Part shown: positions 1 through 7,750 of the stretch, piece by piece
Layout of the letters: each line of letters opens with the position of its first letter
Position numbering within the stretch: position 1 is the first letter of the stretch
NCBI GenBank assembly: GCA_011391085.1
Contig: JAABRD010000057.1
Location: 1-33,681 of the forward strand
DNA length: 33,681 nucleotides
DNA from: Thiotrichaceae bacterium
Lineage (GTDB): Bacteria > Pseudomonadota > Gammaproteobacteria > Beggiatoales > Beggiatoaceae
Direction: 5' to 3'
Notes under the pieces: generated by a model
Database searches by the model: none
Seen by the model: the letters and a program-made list of their open reading frames with translations, nothing else
Told to the model about the DNA's origin: nothing
Translations under genes and position numbers: made by a program

Positions 1-165
1 GGTAGTGATGCAATGTGGGTTCTCTGTCTGAACTCTGATTAGAATGATTTTCAGATGGACTCTGATTAGTCATAGCCTCCTTTCATAGCCCTCATTTAAT
101 CATCTCAATCACAGTTCAAGACGAAGAGAAACCGCACGATATTTCACCCAGATTGCATCACTACC
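1..165. repeat. Family A MITE-like element, copy 1
   Basis: Left end GGTAGTGATGCAATGTGGGT at 1-20 is matched by its near-complement at 141-165. The interior is AT-rich and holds two copies of ACTCTGATTAG about 29 bases apart plus a CACAGTTCAAG stretch. It lacks the GC-rich core of the copies at 23500, 31599 and 33512. The left flank lies outside the window, so a target duplication cannot be tested. Confidence 0.75.
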
Positions 166-200
166 GCCTTGTATACCATTCATTCCCCACTCATCAAATC

Positions 201-599
201 ATGTACATTCTCAGCTTTGACTACGGCAACAAATATATTGGCATCGCGGTAGGACAAACTCTCACGGCCACGGTCACTCCTGTGGCTACCCTGTCAGTTA
301 AAAATCACCAAATTGATTGGCCTCGTATCACCACCCTGATTCAGGAATGGCAACCCCAGGCGTTAGTAGTGGGCGTCCCCACTCATGCAGATGGGACCGC
401 CAATGCCATCACAGCCGCGGCGCAACGTTTTGGGCGTCAATTGCAAGGACGTTATCAATTGCCCGTGCATACCATTGATGAAAGACTCTCCTCTAAAGCA
501 GCCGCGGAACGAATTGCTTTGGAAGGTGTTTCGCCATCCCAAATTCATGCCGTGGCAGCCCAAATTATTTTGGAAACGTGGTTGGCGTCCCCACTCTAA
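201..599 (+). CDS. ruvX: Putative pre-16S rRNA nuclease / Holliday junction resolvase-like YqgF family
   Basis: A 132-residue protein of the RNase H-like YqgF/RuvX family, which matures the 5' end of 16S rRNA in the cytoplasm. The N-terminal motif FDYGNKYIGIAVG (Asp7), the VVGVP strand (56-60) and the DER motif (93-95) are visible, followed by the usual C-terminal helix ending in ILETWL. The start at 201 is chosen because family members begin a few residues before FDYG. The upstream in-frame ATG at 153 lies inside the family A element and would add 16 repeat-derived residues. Oddity: the C-terminal helix normally carries the last acidic active-site residue (as in VDSASAVIILES of E. coli), but His116 stands there. 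No partner gene is adjacent; the commonly neighbouring yqgE is not seen, though it could lie upstream of the window. Confidence 0.88.
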   Translation: MYILSFDYGNKYIGIAVGQTLTATVTPVATLSVKNHQIDWPRITTLIQEWQPQALVVGVPTHADGTANAITAAAQRFGRQLQGRYQLPVHTIDERLSSKAAAERIALEGVSPSQIHAVAAQIILETWLASPL

Positions 600-648
600 A
601 TCGCCCAGCCCTTCTCTCTGGATTGCATTTGGCACTCCAGAGTCATTA

Positions 649-761
649 TCGTAATATTCCTCATCACTTGTACCCCCCCCTACCCCCGTACACGGGGGGG
701 AGTGACTCCCCCCCGTGTACGGGGGGGTAGGGGGGGGTACAAATGAAAAGGAATATTACTA
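649..761. repeat. Family B element with GC-rich hairpin core, copy 1
   Basis: The ends read TCGTAATATTCC and GGAATATTACTA. The left end is preceded by TA. The core (668-742) is a nearly perfect palindrome of C-runs and G-runs around GTACACGG and GTGACTCC. It overlaps the 3' end of the minus-strand glycosyltransferase gene and supplies its stop codon. Confidence 0.75.
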
Positions 762-3535
762 TCTCCCTTCCAAAACTTTCGCCACCAAACCTCTCGTTTC
801 ACTCGCCCATAATAAATAGACTGTGACCCCAGTCTAAAATCTTCCCATTCCCTAGTCAAGTGAGGACTATAAAACGGGTCATCTGGCAATATCCAGCCCC
901 ACCGTTTCTTCATATAAGCTGCCTCCTTTGCCAAACGTTTCTGCTGCGCTACGGTCGTTTCCAACCCCCGCGTTTTCGATTCGTGATGGTAAAAATGGAC
1001 GTGTGGTAACACGACATGGCGCAATCCTAAGCTGAGTAGTTTTAGACAAAAATCCACGTCATTGAATGCCATTCCCAAATTCTCGTCAAAACCGTTCACT
1101 TTCTCCCATAACGCTTTGCGAACCATCAAACAGGCGCCGGTGATAGCGGAATAATTGGCCACCATTGCCAAGCGCTGAAAATATCCAGTGCTATGGGCTG
1201 GGAAGTGTTTATGACCATGATTGGCCACGCCTGCTACGCCTGTTATGAGACCCGCATGTTGAATGGTCTGGTCTTGTGGATACAATAACTTGCAACCGAC
1301 GCAGGCGATGTCAGGATGTTGGGCAAAACCTAGCAGGTCTTGCAACCAATTTGACGGTCCCAGAATTTCGGTGTCATTGTTCAATAATAAGATAATCTCC
1401 CCTTTGGCGACCTTTACGCCATGATTGACCAAGGTGGAGAAGTTAAAAGGAATATCTTGTCTGATAACCCTGAAAGCCTCGCCCCATTCCACTTTATATT
1501 TTTCAAACAATGCCAACGTTGCCGACTCTTGACTGCCATTATCTACCACGATCACTTCCCAATGTGGATAAGTTGTCACTTTGCGCAGGGCTTGTAGGCA
1601 AGACTCTAACAGGGTTGCCAGGTCTCGCGTAGGAATGATGACACTGACCAAAGGTTGTCCAGAAACGGGATAATGTAACAAACCGGTCTGTGGGGCAGAC
1701 GGGTTAGCGGTGATAAATCCGCCACGTTTTTCCTCTTCCAACAGGCGTTGCACCACGGTCATCGCTGGCCTCATTGAAGGTAACAAGAGGGGAGGTTGGC
1801 GCCGCCGATGATATAAGATTTTAGGAATCTGTTGAACCACTCGGTTTGCCTCGGTCACTCTTAACACCAAGTCCCAAATTTGTGCTTGAAAATAGGTCTC
1901 GCGACCTTGCCCTACGATTGTTAGCAACCGTTGCCGTGGTGAGAGTGGCAATGGAGGAGAGAAGTGTTCACGAAAGCCTCCGAGTCGCTTCACCAATGTC
2001 GTTTGATACACTCCCAATTGTCCCGTATATGCTTGTCCCTTTAACATTTCTTTAGCCCAGTTGGGTTTAAAATAAGGGTCACTAAACTGGCCACTATGAT
2101 TAACGGTATCCTCATCAGAATATAGAAAACCTACCATGCCTCGCATTTGGATAATTCGTTTGGCCACTTCTAACAACGCATCTTCCGTCAATAAATCGGT
2201 CGGGTGGAGAATCACGAAATAGTCCCCTGTCACCTCTGCCAGTGCTTTGTTCAATAGACTGGCAGGTGAACCATGTACCCATTGCACTGAATGGAGGTCA
2301 ATTGATGGTGACTGGAATGTCGGGGGATACCCACCGGCTAAAGCCTCTAGTCCACCGGCGTTAGTCTCTACTCCAACGTTCCAATCAGAGGTGGCAATAC
2401 ACAATTCCCAAACTCCATAAATTTGCTTCCTCACACTGTCTAAACAATCCTGTAAATAGGAAGCCTGGATATTCACCTCTTCAAAAATTGGTACGATAAC
2501 ACTTAGCTTGGGCAACTTGGGAAGTTTGGCCAATTCCTTCCGTAATAGCAAAGGCGGGGGAGAGACATAGCAGTAATTATCTAATCCTGCCGGAGTCAAG
2601 CGAACAAATAAGGTGTGATCAGTGTCGTCCGTGTCTGGGGATTGTAAGCGACAAATGTATTGACCTGCTACCAGGGGACGGTCTAAGACAAATTCATTCC
2701 ATTCATTATCTTTCGAAAGTAGCCCATCTAATTGGGCTATTGCTACCAGTGTCCAATGATCGTGTGTTTCTTGCAAAATGGTTAACACCAGGTGACATTG
2801 ATTCAACTTGCTTCCAGTTCCCAATTTTATAAACACTGACGTAATCAGTTCCTGCGAAGCGGCCAGTTCGTTATACCATTGCACGGTTTTACCTCGCAAG
2901 ACGGGAAGTGACATTTCGTTGATTCGATAGGAATTGTCTGACCGCGTGGTGGTCAGGATCGGCGTCCACCCGTCAAGAAACAGGTCCTGCACATTGTCTT
3001 TGAGATAACGTATCTCTTTGCTAAATTCCACGGTCAGCCATAAAAACAAGGTATTGACTTGATTATCGGCATCGGGTGATTCCAATTGACCCAAATAGTG
3101 ACCTGCTGGCAATGGACGATTGAGTTGGAAGGCGGTCCATTGACCATCTTGCACGGTAGGTCCTGCAACTTGGGCCGTCGCAACGGGTTCTAAACAATCT
3201 GCTTGTGTCTGAAAGATCGATAGAACCAATTGACAATGATTGACTCTACCACCGGTACCTAACTTGATAAACAGAACCGCAGTCATCTCCTCTCCCTGCC
3301 AGACCATCTCCCATTGCACTGGTTTTGCGCGTAACAAAGGCACCGTGGTTTCAATGTCCTTGATCACATACTGAGTTGGTGATAGACTTATCATGGGCAT
3401 CAGGCCGTACTGATATAAGTCTAAGTGTGGATCGGGTGCAAAGGCCAGGTGAGTGGCCAAGTGACTGACTTGTTGATTGAGATTAGATAACCAAACTGTT
3501 TGGTCTGTATTTAATGAACTTTGTTCGAATTCCAT
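680..3535 (-). CDS. Two-domain family 2 glycosyltransferase with N-terminal duplicated beta-domain
   Basis: A 951-residue protein, probably a cytoplasmic polysaccharide or O-antigen-type glycosyltransferase. Residues about 65-168 and 211-314 are a duplicated domain (both contain a VFIKLGTG/LFIKLGTG strand and an R/NRPLxAGxY strand), probably a beta-sandwich. Residues 343-580 form a first GT-A-like domain (SVIVPIFEE, YSDEDT). Residues 629-860 form a second GT2 domain (VSVIIPTRD, LLLNNDTE with the metal-binding acidic pair near 720, FNDVDFCLKL). Residues about 386-401 are coded by family D repeat sequence, in a loop of the first domain where relatives have other residues. From about residue 924 onward the protein is translated family B element ending at a stop codon inside its hairpin, so the native C-terminus was replaced or extended. 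The acceptor and sugar cannot be told. The gene stands alone, opposite to ruvX. Confidence 0.85.
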   Translation of the reverse strand: MEFEQSSLNTDQTVWLSNLNQQVSHLATHLAFAPDPHLDLYQYGLMPMISLSPTQYVIKDIETTVPLLRAKPVQWEMVWQGEEMTAVLFIKLGTGGRVNHCQLVLSIFQTQADCLEPVATAQVAGPTVQDGQWTAFQLNRPLPAGHYLGQLESPDADNQVNTLFLWLTVEFSKEIRYLKDNVQDLFLDGWTPILTTTRSDNSYRINEMSLPVLRGKTVQWYNELAASQELITSVFIKLGTGSKLNQCHLVLTILQETHDHWTLVAIAQLDGLLSKDNEWNEFVLDRPLVAGQYICRLQSPDTDDTDHTLFVRLTPAGLDNYCYVSPPPLLLRKELAKLPKLPKLSVIVPIFEEVNIQASYLQDCLDSVRKQIYGVWELCIATSDWNVGVETNAGGLEALAGGYPPTFQSPSIDLHSVQWVHGSPASLLNKALAEVTGDYFVILHPTDLLTEDALLEVAKRIIQMRGMVGFLYSDEDTVNHSGQFSDPYFKPNWAKEMLKGQAYTGQLGVYQTTLVKRLGGFREHFSPPLPLSPRQRLLTIVGQGRETYFQAQIWDLVLRVTEANRVVQQIPKILYHRRRQPPLLLPSMRPAMTVVQRLLEEEKRGGFITANPSAPQTGLLHYPVSGQPLVSVIIPTRDLATLLESCLQALRKVTTYPHWEVIVVDNGSQESATLALFEKYKVEWGEAFRVIRQDIPFNFSTLVNHGVKVAKGEIILLLNNDTEILGPSNWLQDLLGFAQHPDIACVGCKLLYPQDQTIQHAGLITGVAGVANHGHKHFPAHSTGYFQRLAMVANYSAITGACLMVRKALWEKVNGFDENLGMAFNDVDFCLKLLSLGLRHVVLPHVHFYHHESKTRGLETTVAQQKRLAKEAAYMKKRWGWILPDDPFYSPHLTREWEDFRLGSQSIYYGRVKREVWWRKFWKGDSNIPFHLYPPLPPRTRGGVTPPRVRG
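2334..2378. repeat. Family D half-repeats inside a coding region
   Basis: The 21 bases at 2334-2354 (CCGGCTAAAGCC then TCTAGTCCA) equal the right arm of the family D palindrome at 12818-12875. The next 24 bases (CCGGCGTTAGTCTCTACTCC and AACG) resemble the right end of the copy at 3985-4082. Together they code for about 16 residues of the glycosyltransferase without breaking the frame. Confidence 0.8.
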
Positions 3536-3654
3536 ATTTCGGCCTATTTAACCTATCTTAAAGAAAGTGTATTAACGACATAAAGACACGCCATTATTTA
3601 CATATATATAATTTATGGTAATCATGCCGTAAATCGTAAAAAATCTTGAGTCGA

Positions 3655-3786
3655 TTCGACTCAAACGCTGAAGCACTTCGACTCAAACGCTGAAGCACTT
3701 CGACTCAAACGCTGAAGCTCTTCGACTCAAACGCTGAAGCACTTCGACTCAAACGCTGAAGCACTTCGACTCAAACGCTGAAGCAA
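3655..3786. repeat. 22-bp tandem repeat, six units
   Basis: The unit TTCGACTCAAACGCTGAAGC followed by AC occurs six times head to tail. Unit three ends in TC and unit six in AA; the rest is identical. The unit is not a multiple of three. A partial inverted match to GACTCAAAC occurs just after the array (GAGTTTGAA near 3801). Confidence 0.95.
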
Positions 3787-3902
3787 TTCATACACGGCTT
3801 GAGTTTGAATAGTTTTCAACATAATGTGTTTTTAATACACTCCGACCGGGTGTGCAATACTTATTTTAGTGTGTGAAATCACTGAGGCTATTAAAGATCG
3901 GG

Positions 3903-3922
3903 GTCCAAAACCTGTTTTGGAC
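3903..3922. repeat. Family G palindrome GTCCAAAAC-CT-GTTTTGGAC
   Basis: Nine-base arms with a 2-base centre. The same palindrome family recurs twice at 7693-7742 and in a damaged form near 10492-10518. Confidence 0.8.
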
Positions 3923-3984
3923 TGAGGCTTTGGTTACAATGCCATTGCTGTTAAAGAATTAAAGTGGCCAGGGAATTAAAACAG

Positions 3985-4265
3985 CGTTGGAGTGGAGGCT
4001 TTAGCCGGCCGGCGGTAGGTGCCCCGCAATTTTAGTAGGGGGTGATGCCTACTGCCGGCAGGCGTTAGCCTCCACTCCAACGGGATTTTCCTTAACTTAA
4101 TGGCATTGCGGCTAAAGCCTCCACTCCAACGGTGTTTTCCCTAACTTAGTCGAGTAATTAACGTCACGTTGGAGTGGAGGCTTTAGCCGGTGGGCGGTAG
4201 GCGCCCCCGTCTTTCCCAACGTGCACGGTCCCGCCTACCGCCCCTGGCTAAAGCCTCTACTCCAA
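3985..4265. repeat. Cluster of family D palindromic repeats
   Basis: There are two full copies, 3985-4082 and 4167-4265, each starting CGTTGGAGTGGAGGCTTTAG and ending with the near-complement. A lone right half lies at 4108-4132 between them. The second copy carries an ATG at 4190 that opens the kinase frame upstream of its likely start, so the first 43 possible residues would be repeat or spacer sequence. Confidence 0.85.
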
Positions 4266-4318
4266 ATTCTAATATCACTGTTCCACATTACTCATTTATT
4301 ACCCGTAATTATTTCATC

Positions 4319-7300
4319 ATGAACTTAAAACGATTTCTATTTTTCCAACTTTCGCGTAGCCATGCTACAGCGTGGCTAGTGTTAGCCATGACTGTTATTA
4401 TCACGCTGGGGATTTGGTATAGCCTCCATCTGAAAACGTCGACTCTCGAAATAGCAGGGCATACTTGGACCATGTTATTTGGTAGTTTGCCTGCTTTTGA
4501 AGAGGAAACCTATCATTATTCTGCGGTGGTGACGTTGATAGCAGGTATCCTGTTAAGTATTCTGCTGTTCTTACTCATTCGAAGTAACCTGCGGTTGCAA
4601 AGTTCACAAAGACAGTTGCAGGAAACAGTTGATCAACTTGAAATGTTGAAAAATTCATTGGAACAACAGGTAATCAGCCAAGTTGAGGCGTTACAGCAAG
4701 GGGTTCAGGAACGTTTGCAAGCTGAACAAGCCTTGCGAGAAGCGCACGAAAGATTCTTGACCGTTTTGGATGGACTGGAAGCTATCGTATATGTATCCGA
4801 TATGCAAACCCATGAGTTTCTGTTCACGAATAAATATGTACGAAATTTAGTGGGTACGCAAGACCATTTAACTGGCCAAATTTGTTGGCAAGCCTTGCAA
4901 CCTGGGCAAGCTGGACCTTGTTCTTTTTGTACCAATGATAAATTAGTATCGAAGGCGGGTGAAGCGACTGGTGTGTATACTTGGGAATTTCAGAATCCTA
5001 TCAGCAAACAGTGGTTCTACATGCAAGATCGGGCAATTCGCTGGACCGATGGGCGATTCGTGCGGTTAGAAATTGCTACCGACATCACTCAACGTAAGCA
5101 AGCTGAAATGGAATTGTCAAAGTCTGTCTCCTTGCTTCACGCGACTTTGGAAGCCACCGCCGATGGTATTCTGGTGGTTGATAAGGAAGGACGTATTAGC
5201 AGTTTCAATCAGAACTTTATAGAGATGTGGCGGATTCCTGATGCCGTCATCACGGCACGAGATGATGGTCAAACCTTACAGACGGTTTTGGAACAGTTAC
5301 AAGACCCTCAGCAATTTATTGACAAAGTGATTGAACTGTATGCCCATCCAGATCAGGAAAGTTTTGATTTGTTAGATTTTCGGGATGGCAGGGTGTTTGA
5401 ACGTTATTCCAAGCCGCAACGACTTGGCAGTGAGACGATCGGAAGAGTCTGGAGTTTTCGTGACATCACGCCGCGCAGGCAGACGGAACAAGCCCTGCGT
5501 GACAATGAGTCGCGGTTCAGAACGGTATTTTATAATGCCGCGGTTGGCATTTTGGTGACGGATAATACGGGACATTTCATGGAAGGGAACACTAAACTGT
5601 TTGAGATGTTTGGTTATTCGCGTGAGGAATTTAGTCAGTTAACTAACCTTAATATTACTCATCCAGAGGACGTTGACATCAGTCGTGACAGAGTTCAACA
5701 AGTGGCTACGGGTCTGATTGATTCTTACCATTTGGAAAAACGTTATGTGCGCAGAGATGGGAGGATGTTTTGGGGAGATTTATATGTGTCACCACGTCGG
5801 GACTTGAATGGCAAGATACTGGATTTCACTGGCATTATTATTGACATCAATGAACGCAAACGGACCGAGGCAGCCTTGCGCCAAAGTGAGGAACGGTTTG
5901 ATTTGGCCATGCGGGGTAGCAATGATGGTGTCTGGGATTGGAATATGGAAGTGAATCAACTGTACTGGTCCCCCCGTCTTAGACAGATTTTGGGGTGGAC
6001 GGCAGATGACATGTTGAGTATTGAACTTTTTAACCGGAGTATTCATCCTGCGGATATTGCGCGGGTGTGGCAGAAGATCACCGCTTATTTGAATCAGCAA
6101 ACGTCTGGATTTGAGGCGTCTTTCCGGGTGCAACATCGGCACGGACCTTATGTCTGGATGTTGTCTCGTGGTACTGCTGTTTGGAATGCCCAAGCAAAAC
6201 CCATTCGGATGGTGGGCACCTTGATGGACATCAGTCCTCAAAAACAGGCCGAGGAGGAATTGCGATTGGCCAAAGAGACTGCGGAACTGGCTAATCGGGC
6301 TAAGAGTATTTTCTTAGCTAATATGAGTCACGAGTTACGCACTCCTCTCAATGGGATTCTGGGTTATACGCAAATTCTGCAACGTGATTCAACGTTGACT
6401 CTTAAACAGTTAAAGGGAATCAATATTATTCATCGCAGTGGCGAGTATCTGTTGACTTTGATTAACGATATATTAGACCTCTCTAAGATTGAAGCAGGTA
6501 AAGTGGAATTGTTGCCGACGGAAGTGGACTTCAGTGAGTTTTTGTTAGGCATTACGGAATTGTTTCAGATGCGGGCCCAACAGAAAGGGATTGCGTTTAA
6601 TTATGAACCGTTGTCTCATTTGCCGGTGGGGATTCGGGTGGATGAGAAGAGGTTGCGGCAAATTTTGATCAATTTGTTAGGCAACGCGATTAAATTCACT
6701 CAGCATGGTGGTGTCACTTTGAAGGTGGGTTATCACAATGGTAAGATTCGTTTTCAAATCGAAGACACTGGCGTTGGCATTGCGACAGCGGATTTGGAAA
6801 AGATTTTTGAACCGTTTCAACAAGTGGGTGACCACAAGTATCAAGCGGAAGGCACTGGGTTGGGATTGCCCATTACTAAGAAATTGATAGACATGATGGG
6901 GGGTGAACTGCATCTGGAAAGTACGTTAGGAAAAGGGAGTACCTTCTGGATGGTGATGGCTTTCCCAGAAATCGCTACCGTGGGGAAGACGAAGCGTAAA
7001 CAGGCACCTGTGGTTATTGGTTGTCAGGGGCCACCGCGAACCATTTTGGTAGTGGACGATAAATGGGAAAATCGTTCCGTCCTCGTCAACCTCTTGACGC
7101 CTCTAAGTTTTATCCTGAAAGAAGCCCGTCATGGTGTAGAAGGGTTGGCGTTGCTTAAACAAGAATCGGTGGATTTGATTATCACTGATCTAGTGATGCC
7201 CATCATGGATGGTTTTGAATTTGCCAGGCAAGTGCGAAAACTGCCGCAGTGTCAGCAAGTGCCGATCATTGCTGATTCGGCCAGTGTGTTTGAAGTGCAT

Positions 7301-7681
7301 CAGCAAGAGAGTTTGGCGGCAGGTTGTAATGCGTTCATGGCGAAACCTTTCCATGTCGATGTGTTATTCGATTTATTACGGAGGCTGTTAGGGTTGTCCT
7401 GGATTTATGAACCTTCGACGGTCTCTGAGGAATCGTCTCCGTCCCTCACCAATGGGGATTTTCCAAATCCAGGGGAGATGATAGGACCTTCCAAGGAACA
7501 AGCGGCGGTTTTATTTGATTTGGCTATGCAGGGTGACATTGCAGGGATAGTCAAGGCAGTGAACAAATTGGAACAGACGGAGAAGCGATTAGCAGGCTTT
7601 GCCAATCAAATTCGTCAGTTGGCCGAGGCGTTTCAGGAGGAGAAGATTTGTGAGGTGGTGGAGAGGTATATGATTGAGTAG
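4319..7681 (+). CDS. Membrane hybrid sensor histidine kinase with four PAS domains and C-terminal receiver
   Basis: A 1120-residue inner-membrane signalling protein. It has a transmembrane helix at about 17-37, a short outside loop, a second helix at 69-88, and a coiled coil to about 145. PAS-type domains follow at about 146-260 (with a GPCSFCT Cys pair, C201/C204), 270-390, 396-515 and 524-645. The HisKA dimerisation helix has phospho-acceptor His671 (NMSHELRTPLNG). The ATPase domain has N-box NLLGNAIKF (Asn789), G-box DTGVG and GTGLGL. The receiver domain spans about 907-1025 with the acidic pair D913/D914, phospho-acceptor Asp957 (ITDLVMP) and Lys1009. A helical tail follows, as in many related hybrid kinases. 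The start at 4319 places the first helix near the N-terminus; an earlier ATG at 4190 lies within a family D repeat. Stimulus and output regulator are unknown. It is convergent with yidC. Confidence 0.92.
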   Translation: MNLKRFLFFQLSRSHATAWLVLAMTVIITLGIWYSLHLKTSTLEIAGHTWTMLFGSLPAFEEETYHYSAVVTLIAGILLSILLFLLIRSNLRLQSSQRQLQETVDQLEMLKNSLEQQVISQVEALQQGVQERLQAEQALREAHERFLTVLDGLEAIVYVSDMQTHEFLFTNKYVRNLVGTQDHLTGQICWQALQPGQAGPCSFCTNDKLVSKAGEATGVYTWEFQNPISKQWFYMQDRAIRWTDGRFVRLEIATDITQRKQAEMELSKSVSLLHATLEATADGILVVDKEGRISSFNQNFIEMWRIPDAVITARDDGQTLQTVLEQLQDPQQFIDKVIELYAHPDQESFDLLDFRDGRVFERYSKPQRLGSETIGRVWSFRDITPRRQTEQALRDNESRFRTVFYNAAVGILVTDNTGHFMEGNTKLFEMFGYSREEFSQLTNLNITHPEDVDISRDRVQQVATGLIDSYHLEKRYVRRDGRMFWGDLYVSPRRDLNGKILDFTGIIIDINERKRTEAALRQSEERFDLAMRGSNDGVWDWNMEVNQLYWSPRLRQILGWTADDMLSIELFNRSIHPADIARVWQKITAYLNQQTSGFEASFRVQHRHGPYVWMLSRGTAVWNAQAKPIRMVGTLMDISPQKQAEEELRLAKETAELANRAKSIFLANMSHELRTPLNGILGYTQILQRDSTLTLKQLKGINIIHRSGEYLLTLINDILDLSKIEAGKVELLPTEVDFSEFLLGITELFQMRAQQKGIAFNYEPLSHLPVGIRVDEKRLRQILINLLGNAIKFTQHGGVTLKVGYHNGKIRFQIEDTGVGIATADLEKIFEPFQQVGDHKYQAEGTGLGLPITKKLIDMMGGELHLESTLGKGSTFWMVMAFPEIATVGKTKRKQAPVVIGCQGPPRTILVVDDKWENRSVLVNLLTPLSFILKEARHGVEGLALLKQESVDLIITDLVMPIMDGFEFARQVRKLPQCQQVPIIADSASVFEVHQQESLAAGCNAFMAKPFHVDVLFDLLRRLLGLSWIYEPSTVSEESSPSLTNGDFPNPGEMIGPSKEQAAVLFDLAMQGDIAGIVKAVNKLEQTEKRLAGFANQIRQLAEAFQEEKICEVVERYMIE

Positions 7682-7692
7682 TAGGCCAAAAT

Positions 7693-7742
7693 GGAGTCCA
7701 AAACATGTTTTGGACTCCGTTCGTCCAAAACGTGTTTTGGAC
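7693..7742. repeat. Two family G palindromes between convergent genes, possible bidirectional terminator
   Basis: 7693-7718 is a perfect 26-base palindrome (GGAGTCCAAAACA and its complement). 7723-7742 is a second one with 9-base arms. They fill almost the whole 69-base gap between the kinase and yidC stops. The strong stems could end transcription from both sides, but there is no T-run, so the terminator role is inferred from position only. Confidence 0.55.
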
Positions 7743-7750
7743 TCCTATTG

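Larger units (their letters stand above)
3536..4318. other. Repeat-packed gap between divergent glycosyltransferase and kinase genes
   Basis: No credible gene is present. The region starts with an AT-rich 110-base stretch that should hold the glycosyltransferase promoter, then a 22-bp tandem array (3655-3786), a short palindrome (3903-3922) and family D copies (3985-4265). The kinase promoter could not be placed, and no strong Shine-Dalgarno sequence precedes either gene. Confidence 0.6.
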
